From NCBI RefSeq assembly GCF_030272615.1, contig NC_081411.1:825466397-825530396 (forward strand): a stretch of 64,000 nucleotides of DNA, read 5' to 3'. Below are positions 33,195 through 45,821 of the stretch, piece after piece. The notes under the pieces were generated by a model. The model did not search any database. It was not told where the DNA came from and worked only from the letters and a program-made list of their open reading frames with translations. Made by a program: the position numbers and the translations under genes. Source of the DNA: Cryptomeria japonica. Its lineage: Eukaryota; Streptophyta; Pinopsida; Cupressales; Cupressaceae. The number at the start of each line of letters is the position of its first letter. The stretch's first letter is position 1.

Positions 33195-35048
33195 ATGTCA
33201 GATTGTGAAGAATCAGAAGCAAGTTCAATGCCTCCAAAGGCAATGACTCTAGAAGCCATCCGACAGATAGTGGTAGAGATGATAGAAGGAAGCAGAGGAA
33301 CCAGAGAGGCAAAGAAGGAGAAGGGAAAGGTTATTATAGAATGGGGTGATGAGATTGATGAAGAAGTGGAAGATGGAGAGGAAACAGCAGCAATAGCTAT
33401 GCCTCAAGACCAAAAGTTATTCCTAGATGCAGTCAAATCCATTTCTAAGGACAATCTAGATGGATTACCCACATATGGAGGAAACTTCAATGGAGAAGAG
33501 TTGATAGATTGGATAGAAGCTCTCAATAATCACTTTGATTACAAAGAGGTAGCAGAAGAGAAAAGAGTTAATGTGGCCAAATCAAGAATGAGAGGATCAA
33601 CATTGGTTTGGTGGAATATGATGCAAGAAGAAAGGATACAAGAAGGCAAAAAGAAAATAACTTCATGGGAGCATATGAAGATTAGACTTAAGGTACAATT
33701 CCTTCTAGGAGATTATGAGGTTCAAATTCATAAGAGACTGCAAAATCTAAAACAAAGGGAGCTAGATGTCAATGCTTACATGGAGGAAATCCATAAACTA
33801 AGCCTCAGAGCTAAGAAGCATGAGAATGAGGTGGAGAAATTGGCTAGATACATGAATGGATTGAGACAAAATATACAAGATGAAATTTGTATCCTTACTC
33901 TTGATACCGTTCATAAGTGTTTTCAGTTAGCATTAAGGGCAGAAGACAAAATCAAGAGGAGGAGTGAACAAAATCAAAAGTTTAGAGGTGGCAGATCCTT
34001 TAGAGGAAGGGGCACTTTTAATAGAGGACAACAAACATCAAGGAATGAAGAAAACTCAAGGTAAGAAGGTGGTGGAGACTCTTCAAGGGGGCCATTTAGA
34101 GGATCCTTCAGAGGATGAAACAATTCTAGGGGTAGATTTGGAAGCTCAAGAAGAGGAAATTCAGTTTTCACTGGTAGATGTTACAATTGTAATCAAGTTG
34201 GCCACACAATGGGAAGGTGTTAGGAGAAGGCAACCAACTCTCCACACTCATACATGGGTGAGAGAAGAACACAATTAGTGCAAGAAGAAGACAATCAAAG
34301 TGTGTCTTCCCCTCTTAGCAAGGCAAGCCCAATGACAGATGGTGAAAGTTTAATGCTAAGAAGGTCTTTGTTGAAGATTCCTCAAGCTCAAGAGCCACCA
34401 CAAAGGAAGAGTTTATTTAGAACAACTTGTAAGTCTCAAGGCAAGATTTGGAAAGTGATTGTAGACTCAGGTTCAACTAAGAATATAGTTTCAACTGAAA
34501 TGGTGGATAAACTCAAGTTAAAGAGGCTGCCACATCTCACTCCCTACAAGGTGTCATGGCTCAACCGGGGCCAACATGTCTTAGTTGATGAGAAAGAATG
34601 GGTAGACTATGAGATTGGTGAGTATAAGGACAAGATTTTATGTGATATATTGCCTATGGATGCTTGCCATTTTCTATTGGGACGTCCATAGCAATTTGAT
34701 GTAAAGGCTCAGCATGATGGAGAAAAGAATAGCTATATCATTATCAAGAATGGTAAGAGCTATCAAATGGATCCATTACCTGATCCAAAAGAGGAAAAAA
34801 AAGTGGGATCAAGTGTGATGATGATGAGTGGGAAATATTTTCTTAAGGTTATGAAACAAGAAGGAGATCAAGGATATGCTATTGTGCTCAAACCTAGTGA
34901 AGAAGGTAAGGAAGATCCAATGGAAGAAGTGCCACAAGAAGTGAAGGGTCCACTCAAATAATATGCAAAAGTAATAGGAAAAGATCTACATGATTCTTTT
35001 CCACCAATGAGGGATGTAAATCACCAAATAGATCTGATTCTAGGGGCA
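33195..35048 (+). pseudogene. gag-protease of element C, broken
   Basis: The ATG at 33195 opens 289 clean codons of Gypsy Gag: acidic N terminus, capsid region with LPTYGGNFNGEELIDWIEAL and TLVWWNMM, then an Arg/Gly-rich tail. After TAA 34062, a TGA and a TAG, the same frame gives a zinc knuckle (CYNCNQVGHTMGRC, about 34180) and the protease (VIVDSGSTKNIVS at about 34460; LLGRP near 34680). TAG at 34689 and TAA at 34959 follow. The frame then runs to the insertion of element E at 35049. No frameshift was seen in 1.85 kb. Confidence 0.9.
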
Positions 35049-35053
35049 AGTTT

Positions 35054-35947
35054 TGTTGGGAAAAATGGTGTCTCAACCTTGCATTTATGCGAGGTTACTA
35101 TTTATAGTAAGTTTTTATTTGAGCACGAAATGGTGCGAAACTCTCCCTGAAGCTTCTGGTTGGCTAGATAAGCATTCCGGTAAAGTTGCGTCGCAAGGTC
35201 ACAGCTAGTTTTGAAGATATTAAAGTTTTCGTCTTGGAGGGGTGCAATAAAATGTTTAAACTTAATTTTGGGGACTTTAGAGGCTCTGAAACGCCCTGAA
35301 AAGTTGCCGTAACCGGTGAAGCGGGTTACGAGGTGATAGAGCACTTCGCGAGCTTTCTGACGCTTCAAACGGTTCGTCAATCGGACACCCGGTTCTCAAG
35401 TTATGGCCTCCGAAAGTTTGTACTCCTGAAATAGGAAAAATAATTTGTATCGAATACATAAATGAGCTGTAAAAGGGAGCGACACGTGTTGATGTGTGCT
35501 TTAACATGTCATAGGGCATCTAGAAGGGAGATAAGGTCGGCTACACCTTATTGGGTTATTTTAGCCCATGGTTTTGTAATACCGTTTGACGGTTTCTTGT
35601 ATTGTATCTCCTATTTATGAGGTGTGTGAGATAGAGTTTGTGTGTAAGAGTCTTATGGCTATTGAGTTGCCTCTGAATCTCTGATTAGTGGTACTCCTGC
35701 GAAGAGCTTGCTCTGCAAGTATTTTGTAATCTGTTTTTGATTGCTGAATAAAATATTGAGCTGCTTTTGGAGGGTGGGGTTTTTCTCCCGAAAGGGTTTT
35801 CCCCACGTAAATCATTGTGTTGTGGTATGATTGCTATTATATCTATTTCTATTTTCTGTAACTGTTGTAATGATCTGAAAAATTTTTGCATTACCCTCCT
35901 CTCAAGGTTAGTGTAGGAAGTTGTTTCCGCTACTTAACTTCCTTACA
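35054..35947 (+). repeat. 5' LTR of element E
   Basis: TGTTGGG...TTACA, 894 bp. A GGAAGTT/AACTTCC inverted repeat (35916-35922 with 35936-35942) lies at its 3' end. Confidence 0.97.
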
Positions 35948-35949
35948 AG

Positions 35950-35964
35950 TGGTATCAGAGCCTG
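35950..35964 (+). other. Primer binding site of element E
   Basis: TGGTATCAGAGCCTG, two bases after the LTR; initiator tRNA-Met type. Confidence 0.9.
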
Positions 35965-36071
35965 ATCACCTTTGGTTTCAATTGTGGGCAGCTGGGTTTT
36001 TTGAACTAATCCAGATTTGAGTGGGAGCTTGTGAAAAAGACACTTTTTGATCTTGTTGCAGGAATATTCAG

Positions 36072-39000
36072 ATGGCGAGTTCGTCAGGGAGAATAGAGGT
36101 GGAGAAATTTAATGGAAGTAATTTTGAGATGTGGAAGCTGAAGATGGAAGATCTGCTAATAGATCGAGATCTTTGGGATGCTGTTGATGCGAATGTCCAA
36201 AGGCCCTCAGATCCTACTGCGGCAGCTCAGTATGATGTTATGGACCGAAAAGCCAAGGGTCTAATCAGACTGTGCCTGGCAGACTCTGTTCTAATCAATG
36301 TCCATGAAGAGAACTCTGCAAAGAAGCTATGGACTAAGCTTGGTGAGATGTATCAAGTGAAATCTTTATTAAATCAAATTTTCTTAAGAAAGAAATTGTA
36401 TTCCTTGAAGATGGAAGAGGGTGGACGAATTGCAGACCACCTAGAAGCATTCAATATGATTGTGGCTCAATTAGTATCCGTCGGTGTTAAGATGGACGAG
36501 GAGGAGAAATGTCAGATCTTGCTTTGTTCTTTGCCTGATTCGTGGGATTCTCTTGTTATGGCTATCGGTAGTACTTCTGTTGTTTTGAAATCTGAAGATG
36601 TGGTGGGTGCCCTACTCGGTGAAGAGATGCGAAGGAAGGTATCCATCAGTTCAAAGGAAGCCCTAACCGTTCGTGGAAGACCTAAGGAGAAAGGCAAGAA
36701 GAATGAGAAGCGCGGCAAGTCCAAATCCAAAGGGAGATCGAAATCTTCTGGAAAGTCCAAAGTCATTTGCTGGAATTGCGGTAAACCGGGTCACATCCGT
36801 AAGGACTGCAAAGAAGAAAAGAAGAAGAAAAAGAAAAAGTTCGATTCTGATTCTGAGTCCGACAAGGAAGATGGCGATGCATTTATTGCGGCTTTGGCGA
36901 CTCATGCAGGTAATGATGCCTGGCTAATTGACTCAGGTGCATCTTTTCATATGACTTCCAATAGAGATTGGTTTTCTGAATATGAAGGATTTAATGGAGG
37001 TAAGGTGTACTTGGGTGATGATTCGCCTCTAGACATTGTTGGTCGAGGTAAGATTAGAATCAGGTTTTCTGATGGTAGAATAAAAGGGATTAATGGTGTG
37101 CTGCATATCCTTGGATTAAAACGAAACCTGTTATCTGTGAGCAAACTGATAGATGCGGGTGTGCAGGTAGTCTTTTCTGAAACAGGATGTAAGATGATTA
37201 AGGGTGCTATGGTAGTTGCTAGAGGTGTCAGGTTTGGCACTTTGTATAAGCTTGAAGCATACACTGTTGAGTGTAATAGCACTTCTGTAAAAAGCAAATC
37301 TGTGGATACTTCACTGGAAGATTTGAAGGTTTCACCTTCAGCAGATGGAAATGGTTTTTGGGTACGTAAGGGTGCTCTTTCGTCTAAAGCAAAGTTACCT
37401 GCAGAGAAGACTATGTTATGGCACCAGAGACTTGGCCACATTGGAGAAAAGGGTCTAAGGACCTTGAAAAATAAAAACCTTGTTGAAGGTTTGAATGACT
37501 GTAACCTTGACTTTGATTTCTGTGAGCATTGCATTTATGGAAAACAAAACCGCGTTCAGTTTTACTCGAGTTCTCATAAAACTTGTGGTGTTTTGGATCT
37601 TATCCATTCTGATGTGTTTGGTCCAGTAGATGTCTCTTCGATTGGAAAATCCACATATTATGTTTCATTTATTGATGATTTTAGTAGAAGGACATGGGTT
37701 TATTTTCTAAAGAGTAAATCTGAAGTTTTTAGTCGTTTTAAAGAATTTAAAGCAATGGTTGAGTTGCAGACTGGAAAGAAAATAAAATGTTTGAGAACTG
37801 ATAATGGCGGTGAGTTTTGCTCTAATGATTTTGATAGATTCTGTAAAGACTGTGGAATTAATAGGCAGAAGACAACTCCGTATTCTCCACAGTAGAATGG
37901 AGTTGCAGAAAGAATGAACAGGACACTGATGGAAAAGGCTAGGAGTATGTTGAGTGGTGCTGGTCTTGAACAAAAGTTTTGGGCTGAAGCTGTTGCCACT
38001 GCTTGCTACCTGATTAACAGGTCTCCTACATCAGCTCTTGTTGATAAAACGCCTATGGAAGCATGGTCAGGTCACTAGCCTTCATTGAGACATCTTAGAG
38101 TTTTTGGTTGCGAGGCATATGCACATGTGCCAAAGGAGAAGCGAACAAAGTTGGAGAACAAGGCTGTGAAATGTATCTTCATCGGGTATAGTTATGGTGT
38201 GAAAGGATACAAGCTTTGGGACCCTATTGCACAAAAGGTAATTCACAGTAGAAGTGTTATTTTTAGAGAAATTAAGTCTCCTTCTGTTACATTGCAGCCA
38301 GAACAGACTAAAAAAGAAGATGTGATTCAACTTCCTTCTACACCTGAAAGAGTTGAATCAAGACCCCTAGATAGGCAAGAATTTGAGGAGAGCTCGTCTA
38401 GCTCTGAATCTTCAAAAGAGGAGGAAGAACCTCCAACTCAGCTTGTTCGAAGGTCTACAAGACATAGACAACCACCTGAAAGGTATTCACCTGATGATTG
38501 GAGATGTATTTTTGCTCTGAATACTAGTGTGGATGAACCAAAATCTGTAGAAGAGGCATTAGGTATGAATGATGCAGAATCCTGGAAGATTGCTATGGAG
38601 GAAGAAATGGCAGCTTTGAAAAAGAATGATACATGGGATCTTGTACCATTGCCTGAAGGACGAAAACCTGTTGGTTGTAAATGGGTGTTCAAGAAAAAGA
38701 TTGGTTCAGATGGAAGCATTGAAAAGTATAAAGCAAGGTTAGTTGCAAAAGGCTACTCTCAGGTTGAGGGTGTTGATTACGGTGAGATATTTTCTCCTGT
38801 TGCAAAAATGACGTCCATTAGATTTTTGCTTTCTATTGCTACTGCTTATGATTTAGAGGTTGAGCAAATGGATGTGAAAACTGCTTTCCTTCATGGTGAT
38901 TTGGAGGAAGATATTTATATGACACAGCCGGAGCACTATGTGGTGAAAGGCAAAAGTAATTTGGTCTGTAAATTGAAGAAATCTTTGTATGGCCTCAAAC

Positions 39001-40115
39001 AAAGTCCTAGGATGTGGTACCAGAAATTTGATACATATGTGTTGAGTTTGGGATTTAAACGTTTTAAATCAGATCACTGTGTTTATTATAAATCTTATGG
39101 TGATCATTTCTTATTCATTGCATTGTATGTTGATGATATGTTATTCATTGGTAAAGGGAAAGGTATGATTTCAGAACTGAAGTCTCAGCTCGCTGCTAAA
39201 TTTGAAATGAAAGATCTTGGTGCAGCAAAGCACATTCTTGGGATAGAAATTAGAAGAGATAGGGCAAACAGAAAGCTATGGCTAGGCCAGAGTAAGTATG
39301 TGAATTCAGTGTTACAGAGGTTCAACATGCAGAATTGTAGACCATTGAGTGTTCCTTTTACAGTTGGAACGAAACTATCTGTTTCAGATTGTCCTACATC
39401 CCCATTGGAGATGGAAGACATGAGCAGAGTGCCTTACTAGAGTGCAGTTGGAAGCTTGATGTATGCTATGGTCTGTACTAGACCAGATATTGCCCAAGCA
39501 GTGGGAGTACTTTCTAGATATATGTCTAATCCTGGTAGAGTTCATTGGGATGCAGTCAAAAGAGTCTTCAGATATTTGAAGGGTACTTCAGAGTATTCTT
39601 TGTGTTATCATGGTAATTCAGTTGGAGACATGACTTCCCTTGATATCCATGGTTATGTAGATTCAGATTGGGCAGGTGATATTGATAGCAGAAGATCCAC
39701 CAGTGCTTATGTGTTTACTTTGTTTGGTGGTGCAATTAGTTGGATGAGTAAGCGACAGGCTGTGGTTTCTTTATCCACTACTGAAGCAGAGTATATGGCA
39801 GCTACTCATGCTTGTAAAGAGGCCATTTGGCTTAAGAGACTGTGTTCGGATATTGGAATAAAACAAGGTATAGTGACAGTTTACTGTGACAGTCAGAGTG
39901 CAATTAGCCTAGCTAAGAACCCGACATTTCATGCCCGGACCAAACATATTGATGTTCAGTATCATTTTGTTAGAGATATGGTCGAAGATGGTAGGGTGAA
40001 GCTGGTTAAGGTGGACACTTTGATGAATGTTGCAGATGCTTTAACTAAGGCTGTGAGCACAGAGAAGTTCAGATGGTGTTCAGAGTCTATGGGCCTTATG
40101 GCCCCTAGCAATTGA
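36072..40115 (+). pseudogene. gag-pol polyprotein of element E (three amber codons)
   Basis: A single frame of 1,347 codons, close to the length usual for Tnt1-like elements. Order: Gag with GSNFEMWKLKMEDLL (residue ~15) and a zinc knuckle CWNCGKPGHIRKDC (~235); protease WLIDSGASFHMTS (~285); integrase with RLGHIGEKGL and the DDE residues in HSDVFGP, RTDNGGEF and NGVAERMNRT; reverse transcriptase with KARLVAKGYSQ and YVDDMLFIG; RNase H with VDSDWAGDIDSRRS. The only defects are TAG at 37893, 38076 and 39438. At 37893 (SPQ-stop-NGVAER) and 39438 (VPY-stop-SAVGSLM) the context suggests former CAG glutamine codons. All catalytic residues are present. The natural end is TGA at 40113. Confidence 0.95.
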
Positions 40116-40159
40116 TTCATTGTGTTGACATTCCCTTCCGCTCATGCAAGGTGTTCGAC

Positions 40160-40171
40160 AAGTGGGAGATT
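40160..40171 (+). other. Polypurine tract of element E
   Basis: AAGTGGGAGATT directly before the 3' LTR, as in Tnt1-like elements. Confidence 0.85.
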
Positions 40172-41065
40172 TGTTGGGAAAAATGGTGTCTCAACCTTGC
40201 ATTTATGCGAGGTTACTATTTATAGTAAGTTTTTATTTGAGCACGAAATGGTGCGAAACTCTCCCTGAAGCTTCTGGTTGGCTAGATAAGCATTCCGGTA
40301 AAGTTGTGTCGCAAGTTCACAGCTAGTTTTGAAGATATTAAAGTTTTCATCTTGGAGGGGTGCAATAAAATGTTTAAACTTAATTTTGGGGACTTTAGAG
40401 GCTCTGAAATGCCTTGAAAAGTTGCCGTAACCGGCAAAGCGGGTTACGAGGTGATAGAGCACTTCGCGAGCTTTCCGGCGCTTCAAACGGTTCGTCAATC
40501 GGACACCCGGTTCTCAAGTTATGGCCTCCGGAAGTTTGTACTCCTGAAATAGGAAAAATAATTTGTATCGAATACATAAATGAGCTGTAAAAGGGAGCGA
40601 CACGTGTTGATGTGTGCTTTAACATGTCATAAGGCATCTAGAAGGGAGATAAGGTCGGCTACACCTTATTGGGTGGTTTTAGCCCATGGTTTTGTAATAC
40701 CGTTTGACGGTTTCTTGTATTGTATCTCCTATTTATGAGGTGTGTGAGATAGAGGTTGTGTGTAAGAGTCTTATGGCTATTGAGTTGCCTCTGAATCTTT
40801 GATTAGTGGTACTTCTACGAAGAGCTTGCTCTGCAAGTATTTTGTAATCTATTTTTGATTGCTGAATAAAATATTGAGCTGCTTTTGGAGGGTGGGTTTT
40901 TTCTCCCGAAAGGGTTTTCCCCACGTAAATCATTGTGTTGTGGTATGATTGCTATTATATCTATTTCTATTTTCTGTAACTGTTGTAATGATCTAAAAAA
41001 GTTTTGCATTACCCTCCTCTCAAGGTTAGTGTAGGAAGTTGTTTCTGCTACTTAACTTCCTTACA
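40172..41065 (+). repeat. 3' LTR of element E
   Basis: 894 bp, about 97.5% identical to the 5' LTR by eye; most differences are transitions. Followed by the duplication AGTTT. Confidence 0.97.
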
Positions 41066-41070
41066 AGTTT

Positions 41071-43822
41071 TCCTAACAAGGCTGCCTACAAAATGACACC
41101 TAGTCAAAATGAAGAAATTGCCAAATAAGTGCAGGAGCTCTTGGACAAAGGATTCATCAAAAAGAGTTTGAGTCCATGTGATGTACCTACTATCTTAGCA
41201 CCCAAGAAAGGGGGAAAATGGAGAATGTGTAGAGATTCCAGAGCAATCAATAAGATCACTATAAGGTACTAGTTCCCTATGCCAAGGATAGAAGACTTGT
41301 TGGACAATCTTGGGGGTGCAAGCTACTTCACAAAGGTGGATTTAAAATCAGGTTATCATCAGATAAGAATCAGACCAGGGGATGAATGGAAGACAACCTT
41401 TAGGACCAATGCTGGCCTCTATGAGTGGTTGGTCATGCCATTTGGCCTTACCAATGCACCTAGCACCTTTCAAAGGCTCGTGAATGAAGTTTTGGTTGAG
41501 TTCATAGGTAAATTTGTGATTGTATATCTTGATGATATTCTAATATTTAGCATGTCAAAAGAAGAACATCTCAAGGATGTGGAGATGGTCTTGAAGAAGC
41601 TAAAAAAGGCACAACTCAAAATCAACCTTGAAAAGTGTGAGTTTCTCAAGACTGAACTTATATATCTTGGTTTTGTCATTTCACAAGGTTGTCTAAAAAT
41701 GGATCCTAGTAAGGTTGAGGCAATCCTTAGTTTCCCTACACCTAATAATATTAGTGATGTTAGGAGCTTTCATGGGTTAGCATCCTTTTATAGGAAGTTT
41801 GTAAGAAACTTTAGTCATGTGTGTGCTCCTGTGCTCAATACTATCAAAGGGGGAGTCAAGTGTCAGTTTAGGTGGACAGAGGAGGCCCAAAAGGGATTTG
41901 AGTTGTTGAAAAAGAAGATAGCTAAGATACCTACCCTTAGGTTACCTGATTTCAATCAGTTATTTATAGTTGAGTGTGATGCTAGTCAAAGAGCAAGAGG
42001 GGCTATTTTGAGTCAAGAGGGTCTTCCCATAGCCTTTTTCTCTAAAAAGTTGAATGAAGCAAAACAAAAGTACTTTGTGTATGACTTGGAGTTGTATGCC
42101 ATGGTGCAAGCCTTGAAGAAGTGGCATCATTACTTGCTGCCCAAAGAGTTTGTGGTCTATACTAACAACCATGCCCTTAGTTTTCTCAATGGACAAGAGA
42201 AGTTGAATCAAAAGCACCTCAAGTGGGTAGAATACCTGCGATCTTACACCTTCACTATCAAGCATAAGAAGGGCACCTCAAACAAAGTTGCCGATGCACT
42301 CAGTAGGAGAGTCATGACCATACAAGAGGTTAAATTGCATAGTGTGGGGTTGGAGGAGTTGAGAGACCTCTACAAAGAAGACAAAGATTTTGCTGATATA
42401 TATGCTACATGTTCTGATTTTTCTAACACTTCTCATGTTTCCTACTTAGAGTATATGATATAGGAAGGTTTATTGTTTAAAGGACATCTCCTTTGTATAC
42501 CCCAATGCTCTATGAGACAAAACATCATTCAAGAGAAATATCAAGGGGGTCTAGGAGGTCATTTTGGCAATGATAAAATAATGGAGCAAGTTAGTCAGTT
42601 CTACTATTGGCCCAAGTTGCCATCAGAAGTAAGGAGATTTGTTAAACAATGTGCCATATGTCAAAGAGAAAAAGGATCAGCAAGTAATTCAGGTTTATAT
42701 CAGCCCTTAGTCATACCCCAAAGGCCTTGGGAATGTTTGAGCATGGACTTTGTGTTGGGTTTACCAAGAACACCAAGAGGATTTGATAGTGTTTATTTGG
42801 TGGTAGATAGGTTCAACAAAATGGCTCACTTCATCCCTTGTAAGAGTACCAATGATGCCACCTATATTGCAGGTCTTTTCTTCAAAGAAATAGTAAAAAT
42901 CCATGGACTTCCAGTTAGCATTGTGAGTGATAGGGATGTTAAGTTTTTGAGTCACTTCTGGAGAAACTTATGGAAGAAGTTGGGTACTAGACTCTCATTT
43001 TCATCTACCTACCATCCACAATTAGATGGTCAGACTAAGGTGGTCAATAGGTCCATGGGTAATCTCCTAAGGTGTCTCACTAAGCAGCATGGTTAGACTT
43101 GGGACTTGGTGATCAGCCAAGCAGAGTATGCATACAATGATTCAGTCAACTGGAGCACAGACAAAAGTCCTTTTGAAATTGTTTATGGAATGCATCCTAG
43201 AGGTGTCTTAGAACTTAGTGATATCAGTACAATGACCCATAAGAGTGCTCAAGGAGAGAGTTTTGCTGAAGGTATTAAGGAAATTCATGACAAAGTATGA
43301 CAGTCCTTGCAACAAAAATCAGAAAAATATAAGGAACAAGCTGAACAATCAAGGAGGAACTTGCAATTTAAGGTTGGAGACTTAGTTTTGGCTTATGTCA
43401 AAAAGGAAAGACTTCCAAAAGGATAGCCAACCAAGTTGATGATGAAGAAGATTGGGCCACTCAATATTGTGCATAAGTTTGGCCAAAATGCCTATGAGGT
43501 TGAACTACTTCCTTCTTTGGCCATATCTCCTATTTTCAATATTTGTGACTTGTATCCCTATAAAGGAGAATCTCAGACCTCTTAGATGGATACCACATTG
43601 CAATCTGAAGAGGATTGGGTGAAGGATTTACCAGTTAGTCAACTGGTTCAGTTGGAAAGCATCTTGGATACCAATGTGATCAAGAAGACAAGAAAGGGCA
43701 TCTATAAACATTATCTTGTGAAGTGGGTAGGTCTACCTGATTCAAAGGCTATGTAGCTGTTAGAAGCTAACATAATTCATCATGGAGTGGAACTAGCAAA
43801 CCTGATAACTCAAGGGACTTGA
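41071..43822 (+). pseudogene. RT, RNase H, integrase and chromodomain of element C, broken
   Basis: The frame resumes after element [30 protein letters not shown], then the catalytic [11 protein letters not shown] (about 41520). RNase H: VECDASQRARGAILSQ and KVADALSRR. Integrase: zinc region CAICQREKG; catalytic core with D in SMDFVLGLP and D in VSDRDVKF, but Lys where Glu is expected (DGQTKVVNRSM, about 43030). The C-terminal chromodomain (about 43650-43770) has ESILDTNVIKKTRKG and HYLVKWVGLPDS; such domains can direct integration to marked chromatin (family knowledge). Stops: TAA 41126; TAG near 41271, 42461, 43094, 43423, 43583 and 43754; TGA near 43298. 41279-42463 is a clean 394-codon stretch. 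Confidence 0.92.
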
Positions 43823-43843
43823 GTTGCTTGCCCCAGGGGAGTA

Positions 43844-45492
43844 TGGTACAGAGCACCTAGCTCAAAGTTGTCTTTTCTTGCATTTTAGAATTTTTGTGTG
43901 ATTTCAATTTATTTTATGTTGTAATAAGGTGGATTAAATCCTATGATGCTTTTTGAAGCCATAGTTTGGTTGTCCACACTTTTGTTGTGCTTAGGATCCA
44001 AAATTGTCATTATCCTAAAATATTGTCAAAATGTCAATTTTTGGTTTGTACCAGGTGGATGCCTGGAAACTTGCTATAATGTTTGGAAATGGTTTAAATC
44101 CATTGTAGGATTCCATTTGAGTTATTTTTAAGGCCTTAAGAGCCTTGGAGTGTGTTTTGCACTCATAGGTAAAAGTTGTCAAAATTATCATGACAACTTT
44201 TGCATTTTTAGGCAAAAGTTGTCCATGAAGGAAATGACATTGGAAGTTGGTTGGAAACAACTTTAAATTGTGTATAAAAATTTCTAAACATCTCCAATAC
44301 GAGGTTAAACAACTTTTGGTTTGCATTCAATTCATTTGCCAAGGGTTTCCTATGCTTTATCTCACATTTGGACTGTTTTTTCTTTGAATTTCTGATTTTG
44401 TACAACCTGTATGGTCTAGTACGGTTCTCATAGTAGCATAGGAAGTTATAAATTTTTTTTACCTTTCCAAAAAGTATAATATGAAGGTCTGAAGTGCTTT
44501 GAATCAAAAGTTATCACTGTTTTTGTAATAGTTGCTCACAAACCCTTAAAATTTGGGGTTTTGATTGTAAAATGCATTTTACTTGAGCATCCATGAATGG
44601 AACAAGTTTAAATCCATTGGATCACTTTGTAAGGCTCTATAAATATTTTTAGAGTAGGAATTTTGTGTTTTTTCAGGCCACAAGGAGGAGAATGGGTGAG
44701 ATGAACAACACACAAGCTTGTAGCTAGTGTGTGGGGGCAGCAGAGATTGCTCATTTTAAGAGACATGGAGAACTGATAACTTAGCAACCCATAGTGTTTT
44801 GGAAATTTATATGGGTGTACCAAAAGTATCCAATATTTTTCTGGTTTTAGATTTTCAATAGTGAAGAGTTTGGAGCACATCTTCCAAAACTGTCTGGAAT
44901 TCCTAAACCCCTTAAAAATAGCTCATTTTGAGTTACCCTAGTTGTACAATAAACCCAGATGGGAAAATTTGTGATCTTGTTTAACTTAAAAATGGGTATC
45001 TAAATATGTAAAAATATCTTGGGGTTGTTAGGAAATTTTTTGGTAAAAGACCAAAAAATAGTCCTAGAAGGGCTAGTCATTTAGGCCTAATAGCAGCTGG
45101 TAGAAGCAAGTTGAAAGCATAGGGCTTGGGAGGAAGGTGAAAACCTTTATAATGAATAAAATGAGCTTTAAAATATCTAAAAAACATAACCACAAACTTT
45201 AAACATGGTTAGAGTGAAGATCCTTGGCGGAGGTATTTGGAACCTAGCTGGAGCCTAGCTGGAGTTTTGGGAAACTAGTAGGAGACCATCTCAAAATTAG
45301 AGATTTGGGTCAAAACCAACAAGAAACCTCAAGAGGATATACCTAGGAGGAAATCCAATAGATTTTAGGCCTTGTATGTCTAAGGAGTGTACCCTAACAA
45401 GTTACCTTGGAGGAGCTTGAGTAGAAGGGTGAGTTGAGGAGTTGGGGTGAGTAAGGGTGAATTGGAGAGCTAGGCACAAGATCTCTGCATCA
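43844..45492 (+). repeat. 3' LTR of element C
   Basis: TGGTACAGAGCACC...CTCTGCATCA, pairs with 31554-33157. It is preceded by a CCCCAGGGGAGTA purine-rich stretch. Confidence 0.9.
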
Positions 45493-45497
45493 ATAGC

Positions 45498-45821
45498 CTT
45501 CAAGACTACAAAATGACTCTATGAATGGCTTTTTATTCCATTTGGACTCACAAATACTCCTAGCACATTCATGAGACTCATGAATGAAGTACTCAAGGAC
45601 TACATTGGTAAATTTGTTGTTGTTTACTTAGATGACATCTTAATTTTTAGCAAGTTTAAAGATGAGCATCTTAAGCATATAGAAATTGTCTCAAGTAAAT
45701 TTTGTGACAAACAACTGACCATCAATTTGGAGAAATGTGATTTTATGAAATAGGAATTGGTGTATCTTGGGTTTGTAGTCTCAAGAGATGATTTGAAGAT
45801 GGATACCTCTAAGGTGGAACC
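45498..45821 (+). pseudogene. Element D pol, part 2 (reverse transcriptase core)
   Basis: Continues from 31553: [19 protein letters not shown], then [11 protein letters not shown] with both catalytic aspartates. TGA near 45522 and TAG near 45751 interrupt it. It ends in MDTSKVE at the solo LTR. Confidence 0.88.

Larger units (their letters stand above)
35054..41065 (+). mobile_element. Element E: near-intact Tork/Tnt1-like Copia retrotransposon
   Basis: Two 894-bp LTRs of equal length differ at about 22 positions by eye. It has a perfect duplication AGTTT (35049-35053 and 41066-41070), an initiator-Met primer site, one continuous gag-pol frame with only three TAG codons, and a Tnt1-like polypurine tract. 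It is inserted between protease and reverse transcriptase of element C. It is the best-preserved element in the window. Confidence 0.97.
31554..45492 (+). mobile_element. Element C: chromodomain Gypsy (chromovirus), split by element E
   Basis: 1.60- and 1.65-kb LTRs, an initiator-Met primer site, gag, protease, reverse transcriptase, RNase H, integrase and a C-terminal chromodomain in normal order. The flanks ACAGC (31549-31553) and ATAGC (45493-45497) form a 5-bp duplication with one C-to-T difference. About 7.9 kb remain without element E. The LTR pair is visibly more diverged than those of A and E, so it is older. Confidence 0.92.

Noticed and set aside
37893-39440. Programmed amber readthrough in element E
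   Set aside because: Three separate TAG codons at conserved positions inside catalytic domains, plus the same pattern in all decayed elements here, fit mutation better than regulated suppression.
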